A stretch of 64,000 nucleotides of DNA, taken from NCBI GenBank assembly GCA_002163155.1, contig MAAO01000006.1, forward strand, positions 248,001-312,000, given 5' to 3'. The notes below the pieces were generated by a model, which was not told where the DNA came from, did not search any database, and saw only the letters and a program-made list of their open reading frames with translations. Shown piece after piece: positions 36,423 through 45,679 of the stretch. Positions within the stretch are counted from its first letter, which is position 1, and each line of letters begins with the position of its first letter. The translations under genes were made by a program, and so were the position numbers. The DNA comes from Halobacteriovorax marinus (lineage in GTDB: Bacteria; Bdellovibrionota; Bacteriovoracia; Bacteriovoracales; Bacteriovoracaceae).

Positions 36423-37859
36423 ATGGACGTTGCGAAAAAGGGAAGAGTCGTTTTTGACCCCATCTATGGTTTCATTAAACTAACTCCCGTAGAATACGAA
36501 ATAATTCACTCACCATTTTATCAAAGATTGCGTTGGATCAAACAACTTGGTTTTAGTTTCTATGTGTTTCCAGGAGCTGAGCATTCCCGTTTTGGTCACT
36601 CTATTGGTGTTATGTTTAATGCCCATAGAATTCTACAGTCATGTTCCCGAGCAGTCTCAGACGAAGATTTAATGGATCCAGATTGTCTTACAAGTGAGGC
36701 GATTTATCACAAGTCTTTAAGGATTGGTGCTCTCTTACATGATTTAGGGACGTTTGTCTTTTCTCATACTACTGAGTCTGCCTATATCACTTTTGGAGAG
36801 ACAACTAATAGTAAGGGTGGGAAAGGTCTCAAGGATGATCACGAAAATCTTGGAGCTTTTATAATTAAGAATACTGATTATGAAGGTGGAATTACTTTTA
36901 TCCTAAAGAAGTATGGACTGGACCCTCAGAATATTTCAGACCTCGTTAAAGGTGTTGATCCTTCTATTCTTGCCAATCAAATTCTTCACTCTGAAATAGA
37001 TTGCGATAGAATGGATTACTTATTAAGAGATGCGCATTACACAGGTCTTAAGTACGGTGCCTATGACCGTGATTACTTATTACATCATTTTGAAGTAGTT
37101 AAGGTTGATCAGCATGATATTTTAACAATTCGTCACAATGCTCTTCACTGTGTGGAAGACTTTCTCATGTCACGTTTTGCATGGTATTCACAAGTTATTC
37201 GTTCTCCCAGAGGATCAAAATATGATGCCATTGCAGAGAGAATTACTTTTCACTTCTTAGAGAAAGGCTATATTTATAGATATAGTGATCTCTTGGATAT
37301 GATTGCCAATAATTCAATGAAGTTTTTTGGATTCAACGATAATTACTTCATGAACCTAGTTCAAGAGCATTTTATGAATGGGGATTTAGATAAAGTTCCT
37401 CACATAAAAGATATGGCCAATACACTCTTATTAGAAAAAGGCTCTAAAACGATTAGATGTAATGAATTTAAGCAAATACTCTTTGATCAAGATAAGTCTG
37501 CAGATAATGAGAAAATTATAAGAAGAGCACAGGTTAAAGTGAAAGAGCTTGAGGACTATATTGCAAAGAATGGGAAACCGAGTGATTGGATTCTTCCAGA
37601 TCTTCCTAAGAAAGATATTATATACGTAAAATCTCCCAAGGTTCTAGCTAAGAACGGTAATAAGACAAACCTTCTCTTAGAAAGAGATCCCGTAAAAATT
37701 AGTTATGACAATGGAGATATAAAACTCTTAGCTGATGTTGAAAACTCTGTTATATCAAGCTTGCATAAGAAAATGAATTACACTCCAAACGTCTTTTGCT
37801 CAGAATCGACTCATAAACTTTTAGTCGATGCTGGTCTTATAGATGAAGATTTGAGTTAG
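36423..37859 (+). CDS. HD-domain phosphohydrolase of the dGTPase/SAMHD1 type
   Basis: 478 residues. The beginning, VVFDPIYGFIKLTPVEYEII, and RLRWIKQLGFSFYVFPGAEH are typical of the COG1078 group. Metal ligands: HSRFGHS, LLHDLGTF (HD) and SEIDCDRMDYLLRD (second Asp). All are present. These enzymes hydrolyse dNTPs or related nucleotides. Typical length is 400 to 450, so there is an extension of unknown role at the C-terminus. Its end overlaps the convergent unknown gene by 23 bases. Confidence 0.88.
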   Translation: MDVAKKGRVVFDPIYGFIKLTPVEYEIIHSPFYQRLRWIKQLGFSFYVFPGAEHSRFGHSIGVMFNAHRILQSCSRAVSDEDLMDPDCLTSEAIYHKSLRIGALLHDLGTFVFSHTTESAYITFGETTNSKGGKGLKDDHENLGAFIIKNTDYEGGITFILKKYGLDPQNISDLVKGVDPSILANQILHSEIDCDRMDYLLRDAHYTGLKYGAYDRDYLLHHFEVVKVDQHDILTIRHNALHCVEDFLMSRFAWYSQVIRSPRGSKYDAIAERITFHFLEKGYIYRYSDLLDMIANNSMKFFGFNDNYFMNLVQEHFMNGDLDKVPHIKDMANTLLLEKGSKTIRCNEFKQILFDQDKSADNEKIIRRAQVKVKELEDYIAKNGKPSDWILPDLPKKDIIYVKSPKVLAKNGNKTNLLLERDPVKISYDNGDIKLLADVENSVISSLHKKMNYTPNVFCSESTHKLLVDAGLIDEDLS

Positions 37860-38706
37860 CACACAATTCTTTTGATCTTTGCCAGTCTATGATGGGCATA
37901 AAAATAGTATCTATACTATTCCCATCATAGTTAATTTGGTGAAGGTCGCCAGTTTTAATTTTCAATTCACTTGTGACAAAAATAATATCACTATGGTTAT
38001 CGAGAGTTCTATAGTTCCTGATAAATGCAGTCTCTTCCATTGAATTTTCTAAATTTAAAATCACACAAAGAATTGAACCGCTTCCTTTTTTTATTGGAAC
38101 TCTTGAGCTGTAAAAAGAAAGTTCATTAATCTTTTCGTTGAGGATACCTTCTCTTTCTTCAAACGTGTCTGGAAGATTTTTGTTGGTTAGACAATAGAAT
38201 ACGATTTCCATTCCAAGTCTTTTCTCATCTTCGGATTTAATTGCTAGAAGTGCCATACCTTCTTCTGGAGAAGTTAGGATACTTTTTCCTGTCAAAGAAT
38301 CTTTAATCGGAACTACAACAATTTGCTCGTGAAGAAGAGTAGAAGAGTCTTCACTTTTAAAGAGGATAGGATTTATTTTAATAAATCTAATCTCTTTGCT
38401 ATGACATAAACTAGAAGTTAAATCACCAACCATGTAAGCTTTTAAGTTTACTTTCTTATTTGTTATTCCATAATCACTAGAAATAATATCTTCCAGCTCA
38501 AAGGCCTTGCCTGTTCTGATGACGAGCTCTTCTTTTGTAAAAGCACTAAATGATCTACCGTCACTATTTATAAGAGGAGATCCTTGATTATCTACTTCAA
38601 CGTATACTAAGTCGTAGTAACCCAATCTCTTAGAGCAATTAGAATAATTTTTTACTTTAGAAGTGATATCTAGGTTTTTTTCAATTTTCCAGAATAATTT
38701 ACTCAT
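37837..38706 (-). CDS. Protein of unknown function next to cheR
   Basis: 289 residues, no signal peptide or membrane segment. The N-terminal half is mixed alpha/beta; I see no receiver, HAMP, CheB or adaptor motif. It follows cheR by 84 bases on the same strand and may belong to that chemotaxis-like unit. Convergent with the HD gene, with a 23-base overlap. Function unknown. Confidence 0.7.
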   Translation of the reverse strand: MSKLFWKIEKNLDITSKVKNYSNCSKRLGYYDLVYVEVDNQGSPLINSDGRSFSAFTKEELVIRTGKAFELEDIISSDYGITNKKVNLKAYMVGDLTSSLCHSKEIRFIKINPILFKSEDSSTLLHEQIVVVPIKDSLTGKSILTSPEEGMALLAIKSEDEKRLGMEIVFYCLTNKNLPDTFEEREGILNEKINELSFYSSRVPIKKGSGSILCVILNLENSMEETAFIRNYRTLDNHSDIIFVTSELKIKTGDLHQINYDGNSIDTIFMPIIDWQRSKELCANSNLHL

Positions 38707-38790
38707 ACAGACTCCGCATTGGTGAGCCTAATTTCTATCATAGAGCGCTTTACAGCTCAAGAGTGAAAGGGGAAATATTGATGGATGGTT

Positions 38791-39633
38791 TCAGGGTTCT
38801 CGTCTATAAACAGTAAGATTATTGAACGTTTCACGCTTAAGTTTTGTTTCTAATCCTATAAAGCTCTCTCCGTTCCCAAGAACGAGATAGCCCCCAGGTT
38901 TCATTGAAGCATACAGCTTATTTACAATTAATTGCTTATTTGGCATATCCTGATAGATTAACACGTTGCGGCAGTAGATGATATCGTACTTCGCCTTTGG
39001 ATATTCTTCCTTTAAAAGATTGAATTTAAAGAAATTTACCTTACGCGTAAACTCTTGTTTAACCTGCCAATTTTCATCACTGAGCTGCTCAAAATACTTC
39101 ATGAGTTGGGCAATAGGAAGACCTCGTTGAACATCTAGTCCATTGTATAATCCTAGCTTCGCCTTGTCTAATGCTTCGCACGATATGTCTGATGCTTCAA
39201 AAGTCATCTTACTTAATAGGTCAGGGTATTTCTCTGAGAGAGACATGAGTATAGAGTATATTTCCTGCCCCGTTGAAGCTGCAGCACTCCAAACATTGAT
39301 TGTTCCCACTGCCTTTGTTTCTTGAATATTTGGAATAAGATATTCTGTAAGTATTTTAAAAGGAACTATATCTCTAAAGAAATAGGTTTCATTATTTGTA
39401 GAAATATTGATGAGTACAGCGTGCATGTCAGGTGTGACGGATCCTTGATACAAGTCAAAGACCTCATTAACTGATTTTAATTCAAATAATTTGACCAGAC
39501 TCCTAAGTCTTGTTTCAAGTCTATAGTAATCTTTTTCTAGGTAGGTCATACCTGAATGGTTATATATGTAATCAGCAAAGAACTTATAAATTTCTAGACT
39601 AATCTCATGTTTTTCTGAAACTGCTATACTCAT
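38791..39633 (-). CDS. cheR: CheR-type protein glutamate methyltransferase
   Basis: 280 residues. N-terminal all-helical CheR domain, then the SAM-binding domain containing NETYFFRD, NVWSAAASTGQEIYS (the SAM loop, normally with Cys or Ser after SAA), YDIIYCRNVLIY and LGNGESF. Methylates Glu side chains on chemoreceptors, or in this genomic setting possibly another signalling protein. The ATG overlaps the preceding receiver gene by 4 bases. No receptor or CheB is in the window. Confidence 0.92.
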   Translation of the reverse strand: MSIAVSEKHEISLEIYKFFADYIYNHSGMTYLEKDYYRLETRLRSLVKLFELKSVNEVFDLYQGSVTPDMHAVLINISTNNETYFFRDIVPFKILTEYLIPNIQETKAVGTINVWSAAASTGQEIYSILMSLSEKYPDLLSKMTFEASDISCEALDKAKLGLYNGLDVQRGLPIAQLMKYFEQLSDENWQVKQEFTRKVNFFKFNLLKEEYPKAKYDIIYCRNVLIYQDMPNKQLIVNKLYASMKPGGYLVLGNGESFIGLETKLKRETFNNLTVYRREP

Positions 39634-39995
39634 GCTAGACCATCTACAAGTTCAAATTTTCCATTGAGTATGTCATTAGTGAAAGGCTTCATTATGTATT
39701 CAACAGCTCCTAGACTTAGGGCCTTCTTGATGTTGGCAGGTTTATTTTCGGTGGTCATCATAATGACAGGAGTCTCAGTGAAGCTCTCTGTGAGGTTTTT
39801 TTCAAGGAATTCTGGACCATTCATGTTTGGCATATTCCAATCTAATAGAATGACATCAATATCATTATTACCGGATAGGTACTCAAAGGCTTTTTGACCA
39901 TCTTCTGCCCACACTCCGGTGTGCCCACTCTCTTCAAGCATTTGAGAAACCATTAAAAATATGGCCTTAGAATCATCTACAATGAGTACTTTCAT
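39630..39995 (-). CDS. CheY-like single-domain response regulator
   Basis: 121 residues, a bare receiver: VDDS acidic pocket (6-9), phospho-acceptor Asp in VILLDWNMPNMNGPEF, MMTTEN with Thr, and IMKPFTND with Lys. Canonical. Overlaps cheR by 4 bases, so its product may interact with that methyltransferase or with the flagellar motor. The gene name cheY would fit but orthology is not shown. Confidence 0.92.
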   Translation of the reverse strand: MKVLIVDDSKAIFLMVSQMLEESGHTGVWAEDGQKAFEYLSGNNDIDVILLDWNMPNMNGPEFLEKNLTESFTETPVIMMTTENKPANIKKALSLGAVEYIMKPFTNDILNGKFELVDGLA

Positions 39996-40182
39996 AAATT
40001 TCCTCTTTAACTTTAAAATGTTTATCTATGTTACGGGTTAGTAAAAAAAAATATAATTCAATTAAATCTCAATTTTTACAATGAACTTGATCGGGATAGT
40101 CAGGCTTGGGCGCCAACACCTTGAAAAACCGACAAAATCGCTAAGTAATTCTTTCAAATCGAACTCTTTCTTCCTAAGAATC

Positions 40183-40211
40183 TTTACTAAAATTCAGCTA
40201 TTAGGTAGAAT
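40183..40211 (+). promoter_or_regulatory. Candidate promoter for ftsE-ftsX-envC
   Basis: TTTACT, 17 bases, TAGAAT, about 75 bases before the ftsE ATG, in the 290-base gap from the CheY-like gene. Apart from this I see nothing clear in that gap. Confidence 0.4.
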
Positions 40212-40285
40212 AAAAGAGCTGCAAATGAAGATTTGTAGTTTCAAATTAGGATGATTTGAATTTCACGTATTAAGGAAAGGTCAGG

Positions 40286-40993
40286 ATGATCAGAAATAGC
40301 TCTTTAAATAAAGCTTTCAACACTCAAAATCAATCTCATAAATCACTTCGGAATTTATTCTATTTAGAAGATGTAACCGTAAACTATGGTGCTAATAGAG
40401 GCTTGAATCATGTTCAATTCTCAGTGGAAAGAGGGGAGATCGTTTTTATCACTGGTGTTTCTGGTGCGGGTAAATCTACACTTCTTAGAGTTTTAGCCGG
40501 TGAAATTGAACCAGATAGTGGAAGAATAAAAAGACCTGATTCTTCAATATTCATTTCACAAGTTTTTCAAGATTTAAGACTTATGGGAACACTTACTTGT
40601 AGAGAAAATTTAAAGATTTGCTATGACCCCGCTTTCTATTCATCTCGAAAGGAATTTGAAAAAGACTTAAATGAACTTTCTCGAATTCTTGGAATCTCTG
40701 ATCGCTTAGATATTTTAGTAAAAAATGCAAACGGTGGTTTGAAGCAAAAAATCGCTATTATTAGAGCACTACTTTCAAGACCTGACATTATCATTTGTGA
40801 TGAACCAACAAGTTCATTAGATTCAGAATGCGCTAGAAAAATATTTGAAATTTTAAATTTATATAATGTTAAAAGAAAGCTAACAGTCATATGGGCTTCA
40901 CATAATAAAGAACTGGTAAAGCAATTCTCTGGAAGAATTGTTCATATTGATAGTGGAAAACTCGTTTACTCAGGACATGCATGTTTTATTTAA
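40286..40993 (+). CDS. ftsE: Cell-division ABC transporter ATPase FtsE
   Basis: 235 residues with about 24 extra residues before the ABC domain. Walker A GVSGAGKST (57-65), Q-loop near FISQVFQDLRLM, signature ANGGLKQK in place of LSGGEQQ, Walker B IIICDEPTSSLD. The signature is unusual (Asn for Ser) but the Gly pair is kept. With FtsX it controls peptidoglycan hydrolase activation at the septum. Overlaps ftsX by 13 bases. Confidence 0.9.
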   Translation: MIRNSSLNKAFNTQNQSHKSLRNLFYLEDVTVNYGANRGLNHVQFSVERGEIVFITGVSGAGKSTLLRVLAGEIEPDSGRIKRPDSSIFISQVFQDLRLMGTLTCRENLKICYDPAFYSSRKEFEKDLNELSRILGISDRLDILVKNANGGLKQKIAIIRALLSRPDIIICDEPTSSLDSECARKIFEILNLYNVKRKLTVIWASHNKELVKQFSGRIVHIDSGKLVYSGHACFI

Positions 40994-41772
40994 ATAATTT
41001 TATTCAAAATATTAAAAGACATCCTTTATGGGGTGGAATGTATTTATTGGCCACTTTGGTCTTACTAATTAGTGCGATGAATTTTACTACATTAGAGTCT
41101 GTAGTCTTTAAATCATCAAGAAATTTAAACTCTGGACCATATTTTCATGCGCTTATATCAGGAGCAGAAAATCATAAGAGAATTTCGAGAAAACTCTTAG
41201 AACTTCCTGGAGTGCATAGAGTAGAAATCTTGGGTGAGAATGAAATACAAGCTCAAGTATCAAGTGTTTTATCAAATTTAAATCTTGATATGAAAATTGA
41301 AGACATTGATCTAAATTATGCAGGATTAAAAGTTGTTTTAAATAGGAATTTACAACTTAGGAGCCAAGAATTAATTAGAGATTATCTCGTCAGGCTTGTA
41401 GGTGAAAGTAAATTAACACTTGGAGCAATTAAGGCCATCACAAAAGCAGAAAAGCTTAAGAATCAACTTTTTTCACAATTTAGAGAGTGGGGAGTTACGG
41501 TTGTTAGTCTTGGTTTTATTATAATTTGGGCGCTTGTGGGAATAGTTTTTTCTACGTTAGTTAGAAAGAGTTCATATATCATCGAGCACTTTCAAAGAAG
41601 AAAGAAAGTAGGATTAAAAGTTATGTTAACTGGCAGTTTGCTGCTTTTTGTATCTAGCTTATTGATAACTCTACTTGTTGGACAACTGTCGTTGATCGGA
41701 ATGCTTGTTGGAGGAGTTTTTATACTCGCTATTTCATCTCTTCAGGTAGGAAAACTACAATGGCAAGAATAG
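40981..41772 (+). CDS. ftsX: Cell-division membrane protein FtsX
   Basis: 263 residues. Topology matches FtsX: one membrane segment near 19-36, a periplasmic domain of about 130 residues, then three segments near 170-190, 205-235 and 240-258. The sequence is divergent, but position between ftsE and an EnvC-type gene (overlaps of 13 bases on both sides) makes the call secure. It transmits ATP-driven changes from FtsE to the periplasmic partner. Confidence 0.87.
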   Translation: MFYLNNFIQNIKRHPLWGGMYLLATLVLLISAMNFTTLESVVFKSSRNLNSGPYFHALISGAENHKRISRKLLELPGVHRVEILGENEIQAQVSSVLSNLNLDMKIEDIDLNYAGLKVVLNRNLQLRSQELIRDYLVRLVGESKLTLGAIKAITKAEKLKNQLFSQFREWGVTVVSLGFIIIWALVGIVFSTLVRKSSYIIEHFQRRKKVGLKVMLTGSLLLFVSSLLITLLVGQLSLIGMLVGGVFILAISSLQVGKLQWQE

Positions 41773-42821
41773 GATCATTAGTCCTTTTATTTTCCTTAAT
41801 TCTGGCGAGCTCAAACCTTGTTATGGCCGCAAAGAACTTATCTATCTCTCAGATAAGAAAGAATTTAAGATCTCAAGCAAGAGTCTTAAAAAGAATTAAT
41901 AAGAAAATCATTAAGTTGGAAAGTAGGCTTGGTCATCAAAATAAAGGATATATAAATATCCTTGAAAATAAGCGCCAAATAGAATCACAAATCTATAAGA
42001 ACTCTGAAAAAATTACTAAATACCTTGAACTTGTGGCCCTAGAAAAGAATAGAGTGAAGAAGCTACTCGGATCTGTGGTGGCCAACTTAATGAGTAATGA
42101 GGAGACAAGTGCAGATATTCTTAGTAAGAAAATAATGTCGAGAGCTCTTTCTCAAGAACTTGTAAAACTAAAATCTTTTGAAGATATTTTAAAAATTAAG
42201 AAAATGAAGCTTGAAGAAGTACAGAAGTACTTTAATTCACTTGAAGTAAAAGAAACAGAAATACTAACTCTCATTAATGAATTGGAAAATAGGAAAAAAG
42301 AGTACGCTTCAGAATATGTAAAAGTGGAAAAAAAGAAATCTGAACTCTCTGGAAAACTTTCTTCAGTGAAGTCTAGTCTTTCATTTAAAAAGAGAAAGAA
42401 GAAATCTATTGAGAAAATTTTAGTTCGCTATAGATTTAAGTCTCCAATTGAAAAATACTCAGGTTTAGAATATAGAAAAAAGGGTATAACTTTTAAATTT
42501 AATAACAAACAAACTGTAAAAAATACGATTAATGGTAAAGTTTCATATGTTGGGAGTTTATCAAATTACGGAAAAGTTATCATGATTGATCATGGAAATC
42601 AGACGAGATCAATCTTCCTAGGTGATGTAGAGACAAGGGTCAGGCAAGGACAAGCAGTGAAAAGTGGTCAGATCATCGGCTACACTCATGTGAAATCTAA
42701 CTCTAGTGAACTGAGCAAGTTGTATTTTGAAGTGCGAAAAAATAATAAAGCACAAAATACTTTTCTTTTGATGGACAAGAAGTTTTTAGCAAAGAATAAT
42801 TTAAACAGTGTAAATTTATAA
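41760..42821 (+). CDS. envC: EnvC-like murein hydrolase activator
   Basis: 353 residues with a signal peptide (about 1-22). Residues about 25-230 are a long coiled coil, and the C-terminal 120 residues form a LytM domain (GKVSYVGSLSNYGKVIMIDHGN). Every zinc ligand is lost: the HxxxD position reads KKGITFK and the HxH position KLYFE. That is the EnvC pattern, an activator of amidases rather than an enzyme. FtsE-FtsX-EnvC overlap, which supports one complex for septal wall splitting. Confidence 0.88.
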   Translation: MARIGSLVLLFSLILASSNLVMAAKNLSISQIRKNLRSQARVLKRINKKIIKLESRLGHQNKGYINILENKRQIESQIYKNSEKITKYLELVALEKNRVKKLLGSVVANLMSNEETSADILSKKIMSRALSQELVKLKSFEDILKIKKMKLEEVQKYFNSLEVKETEILTLINELENRKKEYASEYVKVEKKKSELSGKLSSVKSSLSFKKRKKKSIEKILVRYRFKSPIEKYSGLEYRKKGITFKFNNKQTVKNTINGKVSYVGSLSNYGKVIMIDHGNQTRSIFLGDVETRVRQGQAVKSGQIIGYTHVKSNSSELSKLYFEVRKNNKAQNTFLLMDKKFLAKNNLNSVNL

Positions 42822-42835
42822 TCTAAGGAATAAAA

Positions 42836-44257
42836 ATGAGTAAAAAGAGAGCACGCAGCTTCAAAGCTGTTTCACTATGTTTGGCTCTTTCGGTCGGTGG
42901 ACTTTTCATGGGTTTCGTAGGAACTCAAAAAGTTATGGCCGTTTCAAAATCAAGGTTTGAAAAATTAGAACTCTTTAATAAGGTTCTATTTTTAGTAGAG
43001 TCTCAATACTACCGTGATGTTGATACTGACAAATTAATTCAAGGCGCTATTAAAGGTATGATGAGTACCTTAGACCCTCACTCCGCTTTCTTGGACAAAG
43101 ATGTTTTTGCTAAAATGCAGGAAGAGACTAAAGGTGAATTTGGAGGACTTGGACTTGAAGTTACTCAAAAGGATGGATACCTTATAGTCGTTACTCCTAT
43201 TGAAGATACTCCGGCCTTTAAAGCGGGAATTGAGCCAGGGGATAGAATTGTTGAGATTAATAATGAATCAACAATTGGTATCACTTTAGAAGATGCTGTA
43301 GATAGAATGCGTGGTAAAAATGGAGATAAGATCTCTATTGGTATTATTAGAGATGGACTTGAAGGAGTTAAAACTTTTGTTTTAAAGAGACAAGTCATAA
43401 AAATCAAACCAGTTAAGTCTGCAGTGGTTAGAAAGAATTATGCTTTTGTTCGACTTAAGCAATTTCAAAAAAGGTCAGCAGAAGAAATTATTAAGGCGCT
43501 TAAAAAAGCACGGAAAATCACTAAGAAGAATGGCGGACTCAAGGGAATTATTCTTGATTTAAGATCTAACCCTGGTGGCCTACTTGATGAAGCTGTAGAT
43601 GTTTCATCAATCTTTCTTAAAGATGGTGTTGTTGTAAGTACTGAAGGTAGAGATCCTAAGAACAAAGAAATAAGATATGTTAAAAAATCAGGATATAAAG
43701 AAGTAGATGTTCCATTAGTAGTTCTGATCAATTCATCTTCAGCTTCTGCAAGTGAAATTGTTGCTGGAGCCATTCAGGACATGAAGCGTGGAATTATTAT
43801 GGGAACTCAGTCTTTTGGTAAGGGCTCTGTTCAAACCGTTGCTAAGATTGATGACGAAAAAGGTGTAAAACTAACTATTGCTCAGTACATGACTCCAAAT
43901 GGGAGAAAAATTCAAGCTGTAGGAATCATTCCTGATGTTGAGGTTGATGAAGTTGAAGGAAACTGGGTTGATGAAAATAAGAAAGAGCAAAGGTTCATTA
44001 GAGAATCAGATTTAAAAAATCACTTAACTGCAACGATTGAATCGAATGAAGAAAAAGGGCTTCGTTTAATTAAAGAGAAAGCAGATAGAAAGAAAAGAGT
44101 AGAAAAACTTAAAAAGTTAAAACAAGCAAAGAAAGACAAGAAAGGTAAAAAGAAGAAGAAGTGGATGGTTAAATATAAACCTAGTGAAGATTACCAGGTC
44201 TTACAAGCAATCAATTATATTCGTTCATTTGATTTATTCAAAAAAATGAACAAATAA
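42836..44257 (+). CDS. ctpA: S41-family C-terminal processing peptidase (CtpA/Prc type)
   Basis: 473 residues. Signal or anchor segment (about 12-35), a PDZ domain (about 95-170), then the S41 catalytic part with NSSSASASEIVAGA (nucleophile Ser) and GTQSFGKGSVQTV (catalytic Lys). The C-terminal 60 residues are Lys-rich and probably extended. It trims periplasmic proteins, often cell-wall hydrolases, which fits its place 14 bases after envC. AAGGA precedes the ATG. A good hairpin terminator follows. Confidence 0.92.
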   Translation: MSKKRARSFKAVSLCLALSVGGLFMGFVGTQKVMAVSKSRFEKLELFNKVLFLVESQYYRDVDTDKLIQGAIKGMMSTLDPHSAFLDKDVFAKMQEETKGEFGGLGLEVTQKDGYLIVVTPIEDTPAFKAGIEPGDRIVEINNESTIGITLEDAVDRMRGKNGDKISIGIIRDGLEGVKTFVLKRQVIKIKPVKSAVVRKNYAFVRLKQFQKRSAEEIIKALKKARKITKKNGGLKGIILDLRSNPGGLLDEAVDVSSIFLKDGVVVSTEGRDPKNKEIRYVKKSGYKEVDVPLVVLINSSSASASEIVAGAIQDMKRGIIMGTQSFGKGSVQTVAKIDDEKGVKLTIAQYMTPNGRKIQAVGIIPDVEVDEVEGNWVDENKKEQRFIRESDLKNHLTATIESNEEKGLRLIKEKADRKKRVEKLKKLKQAKKDKKGKKKKKWMVKYKPSEDYQVLQAINYIRSFDLFKKMNK

Positions 44258-44280
44258 GTCATTTCATAAATAGTAAAAAT

Positions 44281-44308
44281 AGGTCCAATTTATTTGGACC
44301 TTTTTTTT
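44281..44308 (+). terminator. Rho-independent terminator after ctpA
   Basis: GGTCCAA pairs with TTGGACC across a short loop and is followed by eight T. It separates the division/wall gene string from xseA. Confidence 0.8.
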
Positions 44309-44351
44309 GACTAAATTCTAAGATCTTTCTGGATTGATTTTCTGCGTCACT

Positions 44352-44380
44352 TTGGCATTTCATGTTTAACTTGCTAAAAT
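44352..44380 (+). promoter_or_regulatory. Sigma-70-type promoter of xseA, probably leaderless
   Basis: TTGGCA, 17 bases, TAAAAT, then six bases to the xseA ATG. No Shine-Dalgarno sequence fits, so the transcript probably starts at the ATG. Confidence 0.6.
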
Positions 44381-44386
44381 TCTGTC

Positions 44387-45679
44387 ATGGCAAATGGTAA
44401 CTACGTAACAATATCTACCCTTGTAGGGAAAGTTAAAAATCTTCTTGAAGGTCAATTTAGAACTGTGGCGATTGAGGGCGAAGTGACAAACTTCTCTCTC
44501 TCTTCCTCTGGTCACTATTACTTTACACTTTCAGATCGAAATTCTTCCATCTCAGCTTGTCTCTTTAAGATGGATGCCATGAGAAATCCTGGAGTTAAGA
44601 CTCTTAAAGATGGGGATATCGTTCAATGCTTTGGAAGTCTTGGTGTATATGCCAAGAGGGGATCTTTTCAAATCATAGTGAAGAGAATCTCTAAGGCCTC
44701 TGGAGTAGGGGATTTAAAAGAAAAATTTGAATTATTAAAAAAGAAATTATCTCTTGATGGATTATTTGATTTAGAAGCAAAGTTAAAAATACCAGAACTT
44801 CCAAAAAGAGTTGCCGTCATTACGGCCCTAAGAGGTGCAGCTCTAGCTGACTTCTTAAATATCATGAAGAGAAGAACTCACTGGATTGATATAATGGTTG
44901 TTCCTACTTTAGTTCAAGGTGATGGAGCTGCGGCGGCACTTAGAAAGTCCCTCTTTAATACAATTAAATTTTCCATGGAAGCTGTTCCCGAAAAAAAAAT
45001 CGATGTTATTGTTCTCACAAGAGGTGGTGGTAGTTTAGAAGACCTATGGGCCTTTAATGACGAAGCGCTAGCTTGGGATATATTCAATTGTCCTATCCCA
45101 ACTATAAGTGCTGTAGGTCATCAGGTGGACTATAGTATTAGTGATTTTGTATCAGATTTACGATGTGAAACACCATCAGCAGCTGCTCAAATTCTTAGTG
45201 AAGGGCAAACTAAAATTCTCTCTAAACTTGATAATGCTAGAAAGCATCTAAACTCCAACGCAAGAAATATTATTCTAAATCGAAGAGAGAAAGTTTCTAG
45301 TGCTAGTCCCGAGGCCATGCTGAGAATGGTGTGGAATAAGTTTCAAAATTACAAACTTAGAGTTGAGAAATGTTCCCTCGAGAAACGGGATACTGAACTT
45401 ATAGGACTTCATGATTATTGGTTTAGATTAGATGATAGTGTAAAGAAAATGACTCATTTAATGGATCAAAAAATTCAAAATAGTAAATATAGAGTGGGTA
45501 AATCAAATGAACTTCTTTCTGCTTTAAACCCAAATAATGTTCTAGACCGTGGATATAGCTATTTAACCACAGATAGTGAAAAAGTTGTTTCAAGTAAGGC
45601 CGATTTTTCTAAACTAAAACAGGATGAAATATTAAAAATACGTTTCCATGATGGAGTAGGCAAGGTTAGTAAGGTATGA
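44387..45679 (+). CDS. xseA: Exodeoxyribonuclease VII large subunit
   Basis: 430 residues. N-terminal OB domain (VEGEVTNFSLSSSGHYYFTL is close to the family signature), then the catalytic part with VAVITALRGAA, DVIVLTRGGGSLEDLWAFNDE and AVGHQVDYSISDFVSDLRCETPSAAA. These are the conserved blocks. Degrades single-stranded DNA together with XseB, which is not in view. A promoter whose -10 box ends six bases before ATG suggests a leaderless mRNA. It overlaps the next gene by 4 bases. Confidence 0.95.
   Translation: MANGNYVTISTLVGKVKNLLEGQFRTVAIEGEVTNFSLSSSGHYYFTLSDRNSSISACLFKMDAMRNPGVKTLKDGDIVQCFGSLGVYAKRGSFQIIVKRISKASGVGDLKEKFELLKKKLSLDGLFDLEAKLKIPELPKRVAVITALRGAALADFLNIMKRRTHWIDIMVVPTLVQGDGAAAALRKSLFNTIKFSMEAVPEKKIDVIVLTRGGGSLEDLWAFNDEALAWDIFNCPIPTISAVGHQVDYSISDFVSDLRCETPSAAAQILSEGQTKILSKLDNARKHLNSNARNIILNRREKVSSASPEAMLRMVWNKFQNYKLRVEKCSLEKRDTELIGLHDYWFRLDDSVKKMTHLMDQKIQNSKYRVGKSNELLSALNPNNVLDRGYSYLTTDSEKVVSSKADFSKLKQDEILKIRFHDGVGKVSKV

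Noticed and set aside
39996-40285. tRNA or small RNA gene in the largest gap
   Set aside because: No cloverleaf or T-loop sequence and no terminator; only a candidate promoter was found.
41760-42821. Active M23 zinc peptidase
   Set aside because: No zinc ligand survives (HxxxD and HxH positions changed); the position after ftsX makes an EnvC-type activator the better reading.
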